The position numbers and the translations under genes were made by a program. Shown one piece after another: positions 1-7,758 of a DNA stretch of 20,699 nt. The stretch's first letter is position 1; the number at the start of each line of letters is the position of its first letter. The stretch is from contig DLTN01000053.1 of assembly GCA_002500925.1 (NCBI GenBank), forward strand, positions 49,648 to 70,346. Reading direction: 5' to 3'. The notes under the pieces were generated by a model. It saw only the letters and a list, made by a program, of their open reading frames with translations, ran no database searches and was not told the DNA's origin. Origin of the DNA: Gemmatimonadales bacterium UBA7835. Lineage in GTDB: Bacteria; Gemmatimonadota; Gemmatimonadetes; Longimicrobiales; Gaopeijiaceae.

Positions 1-2
1 AG

Positions 3-1064
3 CAAGCTGAGCGGGGAGATGCCCAGGAGGCAGGTGAACAGGCTCAGAGGGCTGCGGATGAGATGCAGCGAGCTGCGCAGGAAATGCAACGGGCCATGGC
101 GGAGATGGCGCGCGAACAGATGGAGAAAGTGCAGCGAGCAATGATTCAGACTGCTGATGATGCTCTGTCATTGGCAAGACGGCAGAATCAGTTGAATGAG
201 GAGATGCGGGGAGTAGGACAAAGGGAACTGGCCCAGATGCGGGCACAGCAAGCTACGATGCTTCAGGGCATCGAAAACATCGCAGAGAATCTCCAGCTGG
301 CGATGGAGGGCGCGATGGGGCAAAGCCCTGAAATTTCTGCGCAAATGGGCCTGGCCATGGAGTCGCTTCAGAGCACGATAAATGCGATGGAAGGCCGCCG
401 TGGGGGAACGCCCTCGGCCATCGCTCAGGCCGAGCAGGCGATTGGGGATCTAAATCAGCTTGCGCTCATGGCCATTGCTAATGCCGAACAAATGGGGCAA
501 CAGGGGCAAGGACAGGGAGGTGAAGAAGTTTCTGAACAGCTGGAGGAGCTTGCTCAGCAGCAGGGTGACATAATGAACCAGAGCACACAGTTGATGCCTA
601 TGGAACTCGGCGAGCAGGCAATGCAACAGCAGATGGAACAGATGTCCGAGGGCCAACAATCAGTTGCCAGTGACTTGGGTGATTTAGCGGACGAACCGGG
701 GGCTGATGAATCGCTTGGTGACCTGGAACAATTGGCTCAGGAGGCGCAGGCGATAGCTGAGGAGATGGTAACTCAGGGACGATTGACACCAGAGATGATT
801 CAGCGGCAGGAGCGACTTTTCCATCGACTGCTCGATGCGGGCCGCTCCCTCGAGCGCGAAGAATACAGTGAGGAGAGAGAATCTGAACAGCCGGAAGAGT
901 TTGAGCGGGGGCAGGTGATGCCCCTGACCGATGAGCAGATGGGGGTAATGCGCTACGAAATCCCGGACGGTACTCGTCTACAAGAGCTAAACCCTGCTGT
1001 GCGGCAGCTGATTCTAGAGTATTTCGAAAGGCTGAACCGAAGTCGCCCAGGTGGTGAGTCGTGA
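3..1064 (+). CDS. Gln/Met/Glu-rich coiled-coil protein, 3' part (DUF4175-like)
   Basis: The reading frame is open from the left edge of the window to the TGA at 1062-1064, so the true start lies outside; the first internal ATG at 63 is not a credible start because the same composition continues upstream of it. The visible 353 residues are almost entirely predicted helix, very rich in Gln, Met, Glu and Ala, with heptad-like EQMEQM and MQRAMAEM stretches, then an acidic linker and a short C-terminal helix ending in RQLILEYFERLNR. This composition and tail resemble the C-terminal part of large DUF4175-type membrane proteins found beside MoxR/BatA and TPR genes in Bacteroidota and Gemmatimonadota. 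That link is inference: the diagnostic N-terminal membrane part is not in the window. The gene overlaps the following TPR gene by 4 nt (GTGA), indicating co-translation. No catalytic motif is visible. Confidence 0.75.
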   Translation, partial: QAERGDAQEAGEQAQRAADEMQRAAQEMQRAMAEMAREQMEKVQRAMIQTADDALSLARRQNQLNEEMRGVGQRELAQMRAQQATMLQGIENIAENLQLAMEGAMGQSPEISAQMGLAMESLQSTINAMEGRRGGTPSAIAQAEQAIGDLNQLALMAIANAEQMGQQGQGQGGEEVSEQLEELAQQQGDIMNQSTQLMPMELGEQAMQQQMEQMSEGQQSVASDLGDLADEPGADESLGDLEQLAQEAQAIAEEMVTQGRLTPEMIQRQERLFHRLLDAGRSLEREEYSEERESEQPEEFERGQVMPLTDEQMGVMRYEIPDGTRLQELNPAVRQLILEYFERLNRSRPGGES

Positions 1065-2803
1065 GTCGTGTATTTTTTCTCGCGCTGCTCACGATGGTGC
1101 TTGAGCCCGGTCTGGCAAACGCTCAATTACGGATGAGCACTTCGGATGCGCAGAGGTTGAGGGCGGCTTCCGCCTTGGAATCACGAGGGGACTACCAAGG
1201 GGCTGAGGAGATCCTTCTCGAATTGCTGCATGAACGACCTGATTCTGACGGCGGATTATTCGCGCTAGAGCGCATACTTCGGCATCAGGGCGAGATTATA
1301 AGAATTCTAGGTTCTATCGATTCTTTTCTTGAAAGAGAACCTGAATCTTCGGGGGTACGCTTCCTCAAGTTAAGAGTCCTGACAGATGTAGACTCGCTGC
1401 AGGCTGTGCGAAGAGAAGCTGAGGTGTGGCTTGACACTCAACCTGAGGATCGGGTCGCCTACAGAGAGGTTGGGCGGGCATATGAGCGAGCCTTCGGTGC
1501 AGCGGAGGCGTTGCGATTACTCCGTCGGGGGAGAGGTGCGCTAGGCCCGAACTCGCTAGCGATGGAAATCGGTGACATGCTGGCTGCGATGGATGATCCG
1601 CTCGGTGCGGCCGAAGAATGGGCCTTAGCTGTGGGAGACGATGGGTCGCAGATCTCAACCGTTGTCCGTCGGGTTCAGGCCTTGACCAAAGAATCGGAGG
1701 AGGCTGCGAAGCGAGTGGTGGAGCGACTTGCTGCCTCGGTCATGCCTGCTCGACGGAAGGCTGCAGCTCGAGCCGCACTAGATCTGAACATTCGTTCGCT
1801 AGTGTTTGGGCTCGTTCGGGATGCGGCTAATGATTTAGAGGGACGTGAGCGTTCGGCCTTTCTATCAGATGCTGCCAGACGGGCCCGCGATAGGGGACTG
1901 AATGAGGTCGCCTCCTGGGCGTATGATCAACTCGGTGCCGGAGCTTCTACTCTAGCTGAGAGACGCCAGTTCGATCAGAGAATTGTCGACGCGGCTCTTG
2001 CGGCCGGAGATACGGTAGGAGCCCTGGAGGCACAGATACGCGTAGCCGGATCATTTTCTACTGGCTCGGTAGATCGACGCAGGGCTATGGCCCAAGTTAT
2101 CCGGCTTGAAACTGTCCGTTCTGGTCCGAGCGATTTGCGCTCAATGCTTCGGGACTTCATTGAAGCCTTCCCTAATGCACCTGAGGTTGATGAACTTGCA
2201 GCTACCGTAGCGGCTGTGTTGCAGTCACTCGGCGATGCCTCAGGGGCTTCAGCTGTGCTCGACGGAGTGGAAGGCCCCAGGAGTTCTCTGGAGCGTGGAT
2301 ACCTTCTTTTAGCAGAAGGAGATTTGGAAGAAGGACGTTCTGCGTTGCTTTTGGCGCATACTGGTTTGCCAGCTGCGGACGCAACTGCAGTGATCCAGTT
2401 TGCCAGTCTTCTTGGACGGCTCTCATCGGAGGCAGCATCTGTGTTGGCTGATGCTGGTGTTAAGGCGCACCGGGGCCAGTATCTAGAAGCAGCGCTTGGC
2501 CTTTCCGATTCTGTGGCCGGTCTTGATTTGGAAGAGGGGCCTCCCGTGCTTGCCGAGGCGGCTAGGATAGCAGTAGAGGGAGGGGAGCGTGAGTTAGCAG
2601 CAGATTTGCGCTCTCGCCTCATCCAAGAATATCCTAATGCTTCCGAGATGGCTGAAGCCGCTCTCGCCCTAGCTCGTTATCGGGCTCAGAGACCTCAAGG
2701 TGTCGAAGAGGCCATCAGGCTCCTGGAAGAATTGATCACAAAGCGACCGAATGCGGCTATTGTACCCGATGCTCGAATCGAGCTTCAGCGGCTTCAGGGA
2801 TAA
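1061..2803 (+). CDS. Exported TPR-repeat protein
   Basis: A 580-residue protein starting at GTG 1061, inside the stop region of the upstream gene (GTGA overlap), with an AGGTGG ribosome site at 1049-1054. Residues 1-21 form a signal peptide with a likely signal-peptidase I site after ANA, so the protein should be periplasmic. The rest is all-helical with degenerate tetratricopeptide repeats: clear at about 30-70 (ALESRGDYQGAEEILLELL), around 125-160, and at the C-terminus (about 515-578), where the spacing resembles BamD/YbgF-type repeats. Middle repeats are worn and alanine-rich. TPR proteins are scaffolds, and nothing here indicates enzymatic activity. Its position between the coiled-coil gene and an exported unknown suggests an envelope complex, but the partner is inferred only from gene order. 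Confidence 0.85.
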   Translation: MSRVFFLALLTMVLEPGLANAQLRMSTSDAQRLRAASALESRGDYQGAEEILLELLHERPDSDGGLFALERILRHQGEIIRILGSIDSFLEREPESSGVRFLKLRVLTDVDSLQAVRREAEVWLDTQPEDRVAYREVGRAYERAFGAAEALRLLRRGRGALGPNSLAMEIGDMLAAMDDPLGAAEEWALAVGDDGSQISTVVRRVQALTKESEEAAKRVVERLAASVMPARRKAAARAALDLNIRSLVFGLVRDAANDLEGRERSAFLSDAARRARDRGLNEVASWAYDQLGAGASTLAERRQFDQRIVDAALAAGDTVGALEAQIRVAGSFSTGSVDRRRAMAQVIRLETVRSGPSDLRSMLRDFIEAFPNAPEVDELAATVAAVLQSLGDASGASAVLDGVEGPRSSLERGYLLLAEGDLEEGRSALLLAHTGLPAADATAVIQFASLLGRLSSEAASVLADAGVKAHRGQYLEAALGLSDSVAGLDLEEGPPVLAEAARIAVEGGERELAADLRSRLIQEYPNASEMAEAALALARYRAQRPQGVEEAIRLLEELITKRPNAAIVPDARIELQRLQG

Positions 2804-2808
2804 GTCAC

Positions 2809-4089
2809 ATGGCAAACGTAGACTTCAGAAAGAGGAAGTTTCACGGTCTGGTCATCATCGTGACCTTACTACTTGGAACGCCCGAGAGATTGCAGGGGCA
2901 GTGGTTGCTCGTGCCGATGGACCGCTCGCAACAGGATCATTTGAGGGCCTATGGCCTGACCTACTGGACACTTGAGCAGCAGGAAAAAGCGGAGTGGCTC
3001 CTAAATTACCGTGGTGGATCATTCCTTCTTCCGGATAGAGAAGATGTACGCCGTGAGGCAGCGTTTCGTGGTGTGAGCGTTGAGCTGATGAACGCCACGG
3101 ATGAGGCCAGGATGAGGGCGATGGTTGCTTCTTCGAATATGGAGGCAGTCCCACTGGAAAAGGCGCCACAAGTGGCGATCTACACTCCTCCCAACTCAAC
3201 CCCATGGGACGATGCCGTGACGATGGCGCTTGAGTATGCAGGGATTGAGTACGATAAGATTTGGGATGGGGACGTTTTGGAGGGAAATCTTAGCGAGTAC
3301 GAGTGGGTACATCTTCATCACGAAGATTTTACAGGGCAGTACTCGAAATTTTTCCTGACTTATTCTGGAGCTCCGTGGCTTCAAGAAGAGGTGGCGAGGA
3401 ATCAGGAAATAGCGCGTGAAGGCGGCTTTGCCGATGTCCCTTCTCTAAAGAAGCACGTAGCTATGACTCTGCGGAACTATGTGGAGGACGGGGGCTTCTT
3501 GTTCGCGATGTGTTCCGCGACCGAAACACTTGAGTTGGCGCTTGCAGCTCACAGCTCAGACATCGCCGCTGCGTACTCCGACGGCACACCACCGGATCCG
3601 AACGCGTCTAGCAAGATGGATTGGAGCCAAGCGATGGCCTTTACGGATGCTCAGGTCCAGATAGCTCCTTCAGTGAATGCTTTCTCTGACATTGATGGCC
3701 ATCAGGTGAATACACCGTGGCGGAACGAATTGGGCGTTTATACGCTATTCGACTTCTCAGCAAAGTTCGATCCGGTTCCAGCGATGTTAACGCAGAACCA
3801 TGAATCGGTAATCCATGATTTTTACGGTTTGACGACGTCTTTCCGGGAGGATCGCCTCAAGTCAGGGACTATTGTCTTGGCGCAGGAGGGCTCGTGGGCC
3901 AAGTACGTGCATGGAAATCTTGGAGAAGGCACGTTCACTTATTTCGGTGGACACGACCCGGAAGATGCGGAGCACCAAATCGGAGATCCGCAGACAGATC
4001 TGGCACTTCATCCAAATTCGCCTGGATACCGTCTCATACTGAACAACGTTCTGTTCCCCGCTGCTAAGAAGCAGAAGCTCAAGACTTGA
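2809..4089 (+). CDS. Exported protein of the family mislabelled 'asparagine synthetase B'
   Basis: A 426-residue protein starting 5 nt after the TPR stop. A basic N-terminus followed by a hydrophobic stretch (residues about 12-24) and a likely cleavage near LQGQW make it exported. It closely resembles, from memory, a Bacteroidota family often labelled asparagine synthetase B: shared features are QDHLRAYGLTYW, the LNYRGGSFLLPD block, PWDDAVTMALEYAGI and HLHHEDFTGQYSKFF. No ATP-pyrophosphatase loop (SGGLDS) and no N-terminal nucleophile cysteine are present, so that label is very unlikely to be right. The alternating strand-helix pattern, with Cys235 in a FAMCSATE turn, His168/170/171, and a late GGHDPED (His382, Asp383), suggests a class-I glutamine-amidotransferase-like or ThuA-like fold. 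The function is unknown. It overlaps the next gene by 4 nt (TTGA). Confidence 0.8.
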   Translation: MANVDFRKRKFHGLVIIVTLLLGTPERLQGQWLLVPMDRSQQDHLRAYGLTYWTLEQQEKAEWLLNYRGGSFLLPDREDVRREAAFRGVSVELMNATDEARMRAMVASSNMEAVPLEKAPQVAIYTPPNSTPWDDAVTMALEYAGIEYDKIWDGDVLEGNLSEYEWVHLHHEDFTGQYSKFFLTYSGAPWLQEEVARNQEIAREGGFADVPSLKKHVAMTLRNYVEDGGFLFAMCSATETLELALAAHSSDIAAAYSDGTPPDPNASSKMDWSQAMAFTDAQVQIAPSVNAFSDIDGHQVNTPWRNELGVYTLFDFSAKFDPVPAMLTQNHESVIHDFYGLTTSFREDRLKSGTIVLAQEGSWAKYVHGNLGEGTFTYFGGHDPEDAEHQIGDPQTDLALHPNSPGYRLILNNVLFPAAKKQKLKT

Positions 4090-6707
4090 GTTCAGAAATT
4101 CCCGAAGACTTTCCGGTGCCGCGTGAGGCACCTTTCGGGCTAGGCGGCCTTGATACTGATGACGGGGTATCGCATGGGTCAAATGATCTAGAGGGCCCCG
4201 AAAGAACCTTCGCTGCGCCTATTTCTCTTTCTGCAGAGGCTGCCCGCGCCATGAGCGCTGAGATTAGTAGGGCCGGAGGGAGGGAGGTGTGCTTTCTCGC
4301 CGATGTAGATGAGCGGCGTGTCGTGCAAGATCCGCGTGCAGTGGCTCGGGGAAACTTTGAAGCTGTCCTAGTAGCTGCCCGCGATTCGAAGGAGGGTGGC
4401 ATTATGCTTCATAACCATCCGAGCGGGGTGCTAGAACCATCCGAAGCTGACATGAGAGTCGCAGGTTTGCTGTATGACAAGGGGTTAGGCACTGGGATTA
4501 TCAATAATGAGGCGTCCGAATTATACGTAGTAGTGGAGCCGCCGATCCCTAAGGAGCGTGTCGCTCTTAACGCTAGTGAGCTGGATGACTTTCTGGCGCC
4601 CGGTGGCTCCCTGGAAGCACGCTACACGGCATACGAGAATCGCCCGGGACAACGTGATATGCTGGCCGAGATCATTGAGCGTTATAACCACGGAGGCGTC
4701 TCCATAGTTGAAGCGGGAACTGGTACCGGAAAATCACTTGCGTATTTGCTCCCGGCGGTTCGATGGGCTCAGGAAAATGCGGAGCGGACTGTGATTTCGA
4801 CCAATACGATCAATCTCCAAGAGCAACTGGCGGAGAAAGATTTGCCATTGGTTGAAAGCCTGTTGGGGGACGTCCGGTGGGCTCTTGTTAAAGGACGCGG
4901 TAACTACATTTCTATCCGTAGAGCTCGGCTTGCCGCCGAGAGCCAAAGCATGCTTTTCGACGAAGATAGAAGTGACGAGTTGAACTCTCTTCTGGAGTGG
5001 GTCAACACCACGGATGACGGATCTTTGTCCGATCTAGGGTTCCGGCCTTCTGATGACGTATGGGAAGAGGTTCGGAGCGACTCTGATATTTGCTTGCGAG
5101 CCCGATGTCCCCACTTCCAGAAGTGCTTCTATCAAACGTCACGTCGCCAGGCAGCTTCAGCCGAGGTCTTGGTGGTTAACCATCACCTGCTGTTCACCGA
5201 CCTCGCTGTCAGGCGCGCAACCGAGAACTATAAGCAAGCTGCGGTCCTCCCAGCCTACAGACGTATCGTTTTGGATGAAGCCCACAACGTTGAAGATGCA
5301 GCTACGTCACATCTTGGAGTTGAGGTCACTAGGCGGGGTATTTATCGAATGATGTCTCGACTCGATCGCAGAGGTAAAGGGATCCTCAACACGATCCATG
5401 AGGTTGTTGGAGGTACTAAGAATGGCGATGAGATCCGCGAACGAATGGAGAACAGAGTTCGCCCTGCTCTTTCCAAAGCACGGGCCTCCGCTGACGGATT
5501 GTTAGAGATGCTCGAGCCGTTTGCACCTGTTGGGGAGGGGCCGATCCGTCTAGGTGAAAGAGAGGGTCTCGAGCCGGGGTCAAGCGAAGCCGTAGCGGAA
5601 TATCTTAATCGTCTGTTGACGAGCTTTGGTAAGCTTGAGCGTGAACTCTCAGAGCTTCGTGCCCGCCTAGAATTGGTCGAGGAATGGCTGGACGCATTGG
5701 AGGGTCGCCTCCTGGACTTGCGGTCGACCGAGCGGAAAATATCAGCAGTCGGCCAAGCCCTACGTCTAGTGCTTCTTCCGGGTGATTCTTCTGCCTCGTT
5801 TGTTCGTTGGCTTGAGTCACGGGGCAGAGGGACGAAGGGGAATCTGGTTCTGGCAGCGGCGCCGATTGAGCTTGGAGGTGTGCTCCTTGATTCACTCTTC
5901 TCGAAGGCAGAGACGACAGTTCTTACCTCAGCGACCCTGACAACCCGTGGGAGTTTTGACTTCGTTAGGGGGAGGCTTGGCATTTCTGAAGTCGAGCTAG
6001 AGACGGCGGAGGTTGATGTGAGCGTTCACGAGCGGAGGGTTCCATCCCCATTCGATTTCGGAGAGCAGGCGCTCATTGCTGTCCCCACAGACATTCCATG
6101 GAAGAATGGAGAAGGGTCGGGGTCCGAGGAGGCAACAGTCAAAGTTTTAGAAGCCTTCGCTGGCATCACAGACGGCGGCCTTTTTGCGCTCTTTACCTCG
6201 CACTCGGCGCTTCGGCATGTCGCAGAGGGCGTCAGAGCCCAAGGTATAGATCAAGCATGGCCAATCTTCGTGCAAGGCGAGGAAGGTCGGCATCGACTTC
6301 TTGAGCGCTTTATAGACTCGGGTAGGGGGATTCTTCTAGGGACCTCCTCGTTCTGGGAAGGAGTGGATGTGCCCGGGGACCCTCTCCGAGGTTTGCTCAT
6401 ACACAAGCTTCCTTTCCGAGTCCCGACCGAGCCGATAACGGCTGCTCGTATGGAAGCGATCGAGCGCCAAGGCCGAGACCCATTTGCTCATTTTATGCTC
6501 CCGCATGCAGCACTCAGGCTCAAGCAAGGATTTGGGAGACTGATTCGTGCTCGCACGGATCGAGGTGCAGTTCTTATTCTAGATGATAGAATTGTCAGGC
6601 GCCGCTATGGTCGTTACCTGCAGGACTCTTTGCCCCCGGCTCCGATCATAAGAGGACCATGGCCAGATGTTGAGGAAAGGTTGCGAGACTTTTTCGGCCT
6701 GGGCTAA
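4086..6707 (+). CDS. JAMM (RadC/JAB-like) domain fused to DinG-family helicase
   Basis: An 873-residue fusion. Residues about 45-165 are a JAMM metal-binding domain: Glu67, His109-Asn-His111, Ser119 and Asp122 fit the HxH-x7-SxxD signature, and HNHPSG is the RadC form. Residues about 185-870 are an XPD/DinG superfamily 2 helicase with Walker A GTGTGKS (211-217), DEAH box (397-400), TSATL, GTSSFWEGVDVPGD and QGFGRLIRAR motifs, complete to the C-terminus. Family members unwind 5'-3' and act on R-loops, forks and G-quadruplexes. The Fe-S region keeps Cys336-x4-Cys341-x5-Cys347, the spacing of E. coli DinG Cys194/199/205, but the expected first cysteine (NYLC) is Ser276 (NYIS). The start is TTG at 4086, overlapping the upstream stop. 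The ribosome site is weak, so a slightly later start is possible without affecting the domains. Confidence 0.9.
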   Translation: MSSEIPEDFPVPREAPFGLGGLDTDDGVSHGSNDLEGPERTFAAPISLSAEAARAMSAEISRAGGREVCFLADVDERRVVQDPRAVARGNFEAVLVAARDSKEGGIMLHNHPSGVLEPSEADMRVAGLLYDKGLGTGIINNEASELYVVVEPPIPKERVALNASELDDFLAPGGSLEARYTAYENRPGQRDMLAEIIERYNHGGVSIVEAGTGTGKSLAYLLPAVRWAQENAERTVISTNTINLQEQLAEKDLPLVESLLGDVRWALVKGRGNYISIRRARLAAESQSMLFDEDRSDELNSLLEWVNTTDDGSLSDLGFRPSDDVWEEVRSDSDICLRARCPHFQKCFYQTSRRQAASAEVLVVNHHLLFTDLAVRRATENYKQAAVLPAYRRIVLDEAHNVEDAATSHLGVEVTRRGIYRMMSRLDRRGKGILNTIHEVVGGTKNGDEIRERMENRVRPALSKARASADGLLEMLEPFAPVGEGPIRLGEREGLEPGSSEAVAEYLNRLLTSFGKLERELSELRARLELVEEWLDALEGRLLDLRSTERKISAVGQALRLVLLPGDSSASFVRWLESRGRGTKGNLVLAAAPIELGGVLLDSLFSKAETTVLTSATLTTRGSFDFVRGRLGISEVELETAEVDVSVHERRVPSPFDFGEQALIAVPTDIPWKNGEGSGSEEATVKVLEAFAGITDGGLFALFTSHSALRHVAEGVRAQGIDQAWPIFVQGEEGRHRLLERFIDSGRGILLGTSSFWEGVDVPGDPLRGLLIHKLPFRVPTEPITAARMEAIERQGRDPFAHFMLPHAALRLKQGFGRLIRARTDRGAVLILDDRIVRRRYGRYLQDSLPPAPIIRGPWPDVEERLRDFFGLG

Positions 6708-6803
6708 CCCCTTGGTTGGTCGTCTTACGACTCATACATTTCCGCTCGTCTGGTGGTGCAGTGATAAGCTCCCGATCTTCTTGAGCAAACGGTAGAGAAA
6801 GAG

Positions 6804-7004
6804 ATGAAGCGGATCCTCGGTATGGGTGTCGGAGTGATTTACCTAGGCATAGCATTTGGTGCGCTTACTCGTGCGAATGAGGGGTGGGCGACTGGATATA
6901 GCGACGTCGGTTTCTGGTGGACTGTAATTGCAGTGCTGCTGACTATAGCGGCATTGGGGGCCCTGATCGGGACATGGATCCACACGCAGGAAGGGCAAAG
7001 CTGA
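6804..7004 (+). CDS. Small two-helix membrane protein
   Basis: A 66-residue protein with two predicted membrane helices, at about 4-22 (ILGMGVGVIYLGIAFGAL) and 37-59, joined by a short loop containing aromatic residues (GYSDVGFWW). A purine-rich AGAAAGAG lies just before ATG 6804. It sits 96 nt after the helicase gene and 45 nt before a strong terminator, so it is probably the last gene of the cluster. No family was recognised. The hydrophobicity pattern and placement support a real gene; the function is unknown. Confidence 0.65.
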   Translation: MKRILGMGVGVIYLGIAFGALTRANEGWATGYSDVGFWWTVIAVLLTIAALGALIGTWIHTQEGQS

Positions 7005-7048
7005 TCAACGCCCGTAGCGGAAGTGGCTCCCCCAAAGAGTACCTCGCA

Positions 7049-7079
7049 GGCCGTCCGAAGGAATCGGATGGCCGTTTTT
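7049..7079 (+). terminator. Rho-independent terminator
   Basis: A 10-bp stem (GGCCGTCCGA, loop AGGAA, TCGGATGGCC, one G-T wobble) spans 7049-7073 and is followed by G and five T (7075-7079). It closes the first gene cluster and separates it from the hydrolase gene starting at 7138. Confidence 0.85.
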
Positions 7080-7137
7080 AATACCTAATAGCCATCCGGC
7101 GCTGACCGTGTATGGCGTCTTTATCTAGAGAGATCTT

Positions 7138-7758
7138 ATGAAGCAGATATCACCGAGCAAAATTGTCTGCGTTGGCCGTAATTATGCGAAGCATGCGGCG
7201 GAATTAGGCGGCGAGGTTCCCGACGAGCCTCTTATCTTCTTCAAGCCACCATCGTCCCTCATCGGCGAGGGGGAGCCCATTGTGATGCCGCCCATCTCTA
7301 AGCGCGTTGATTTTGAGGGCGAGATTGGTGTCCTGATAGGTAAGCGGGCGCGCAAAGTTTCAGCGAGCGAGGGATGGTCATATGTAGAGGCTTTGGTGCC
7401 GGTTAATGATGTGACAGCTAGGGATCTACAGAATATCGATGACCAATGGGCGCGAGCTAAGGGCTTCGACACATTCTGTGCGGTGGGTGTGCCGGTCCCT
7501 CTAAAACAGGTTGATCGGTCTTCGCTGGCTGTGGTCACAAGGGTTAACGGGATAATCAAGCAGGAGGGAGATGCTGCAGACATGGTGTTCGATATCCCAA
7601 CGATCATTGAGTACATCAGCTCTATTATGACGCTCGAGCCGGGTGATCTAGTTGCTACGGGCACCCCTGATGGAGTGGCACCTCTGAAGGATGGGGATGT
7701 GGTAGAAATTGAAGTTGCTGGGGTTGGGTCGGTAAGAAACCCCGTGATCCAGGGCTGA
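7138..7758 (+). CDS. Fumarylacetoacetate hydrolase family protein (FAHD1-like)
   Basis: A 206-residue protein covering essentially one FAH catalytic domain, slightly shorter than human FAHD1. It starts at the conserved KIVCVGRNYAKHAAE segment and contains FFKPPSSLIG, the metal ligands Glu60-x-Glu62 (FEGEIG) and Asp91 (VNDVTARD; the 29-residue gap matches FAHD1 Glu73/Asp102), KGFDTFCAVGVP and the closing GDLVATGTPDGVAPL turn. FAHD1-type enzymes hydrolyse acylpyruvates or decarboxylate oxaloacetate using Mg2+; related members act on 2-hydroxyhepta-2,4-diene-1,7-dioate. The substrate cannot be chosen from sequence alone. AGAGAG precedes the ATG. The stop overlaps the next start by one base (TGATG), so it is probably co-expressed with the aminotransferase. 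Confidence 0.9.
   Translation: MKQISPSKIVCVGRNYAKHAAELGGEVPDEPLIFFKPPSSLIGEGEPIVMPPISKRVDFEGEIGVLIGKRARKVSASEGWSYVEALVPVNDVTARDLQNIDDQWARAKGFDTFCAVGVPVPLKQVDRSSLAVVTRVNGIIKQEGDAADMVFDIPTIIEYISSIMTLEPGDLVATGTPDGVAPLKDGDVVEIEVAGVGSVRNPVIQG

Noticed and set aside
598..1092. 164-residue minus-strand open frame
   Set aside because: Lies antisense to the coiled-coil gene, Pro/Ser/Arg-rich low complexity expected from the Gln/Met-rich plus strand; no ribosome site or motif.
1975..2622. 215-residue minus-strand open frame
   Set aside because: Ser/Ala/Arg-rich shadow of the TPR gene's codon pattern; no domain, no upstream signals.
5342..5983. 213-residue minus-strand open frame
   Set aside because: Antisense to the helicase core; Ser/Arg-rich composition typical of a shadow frame.
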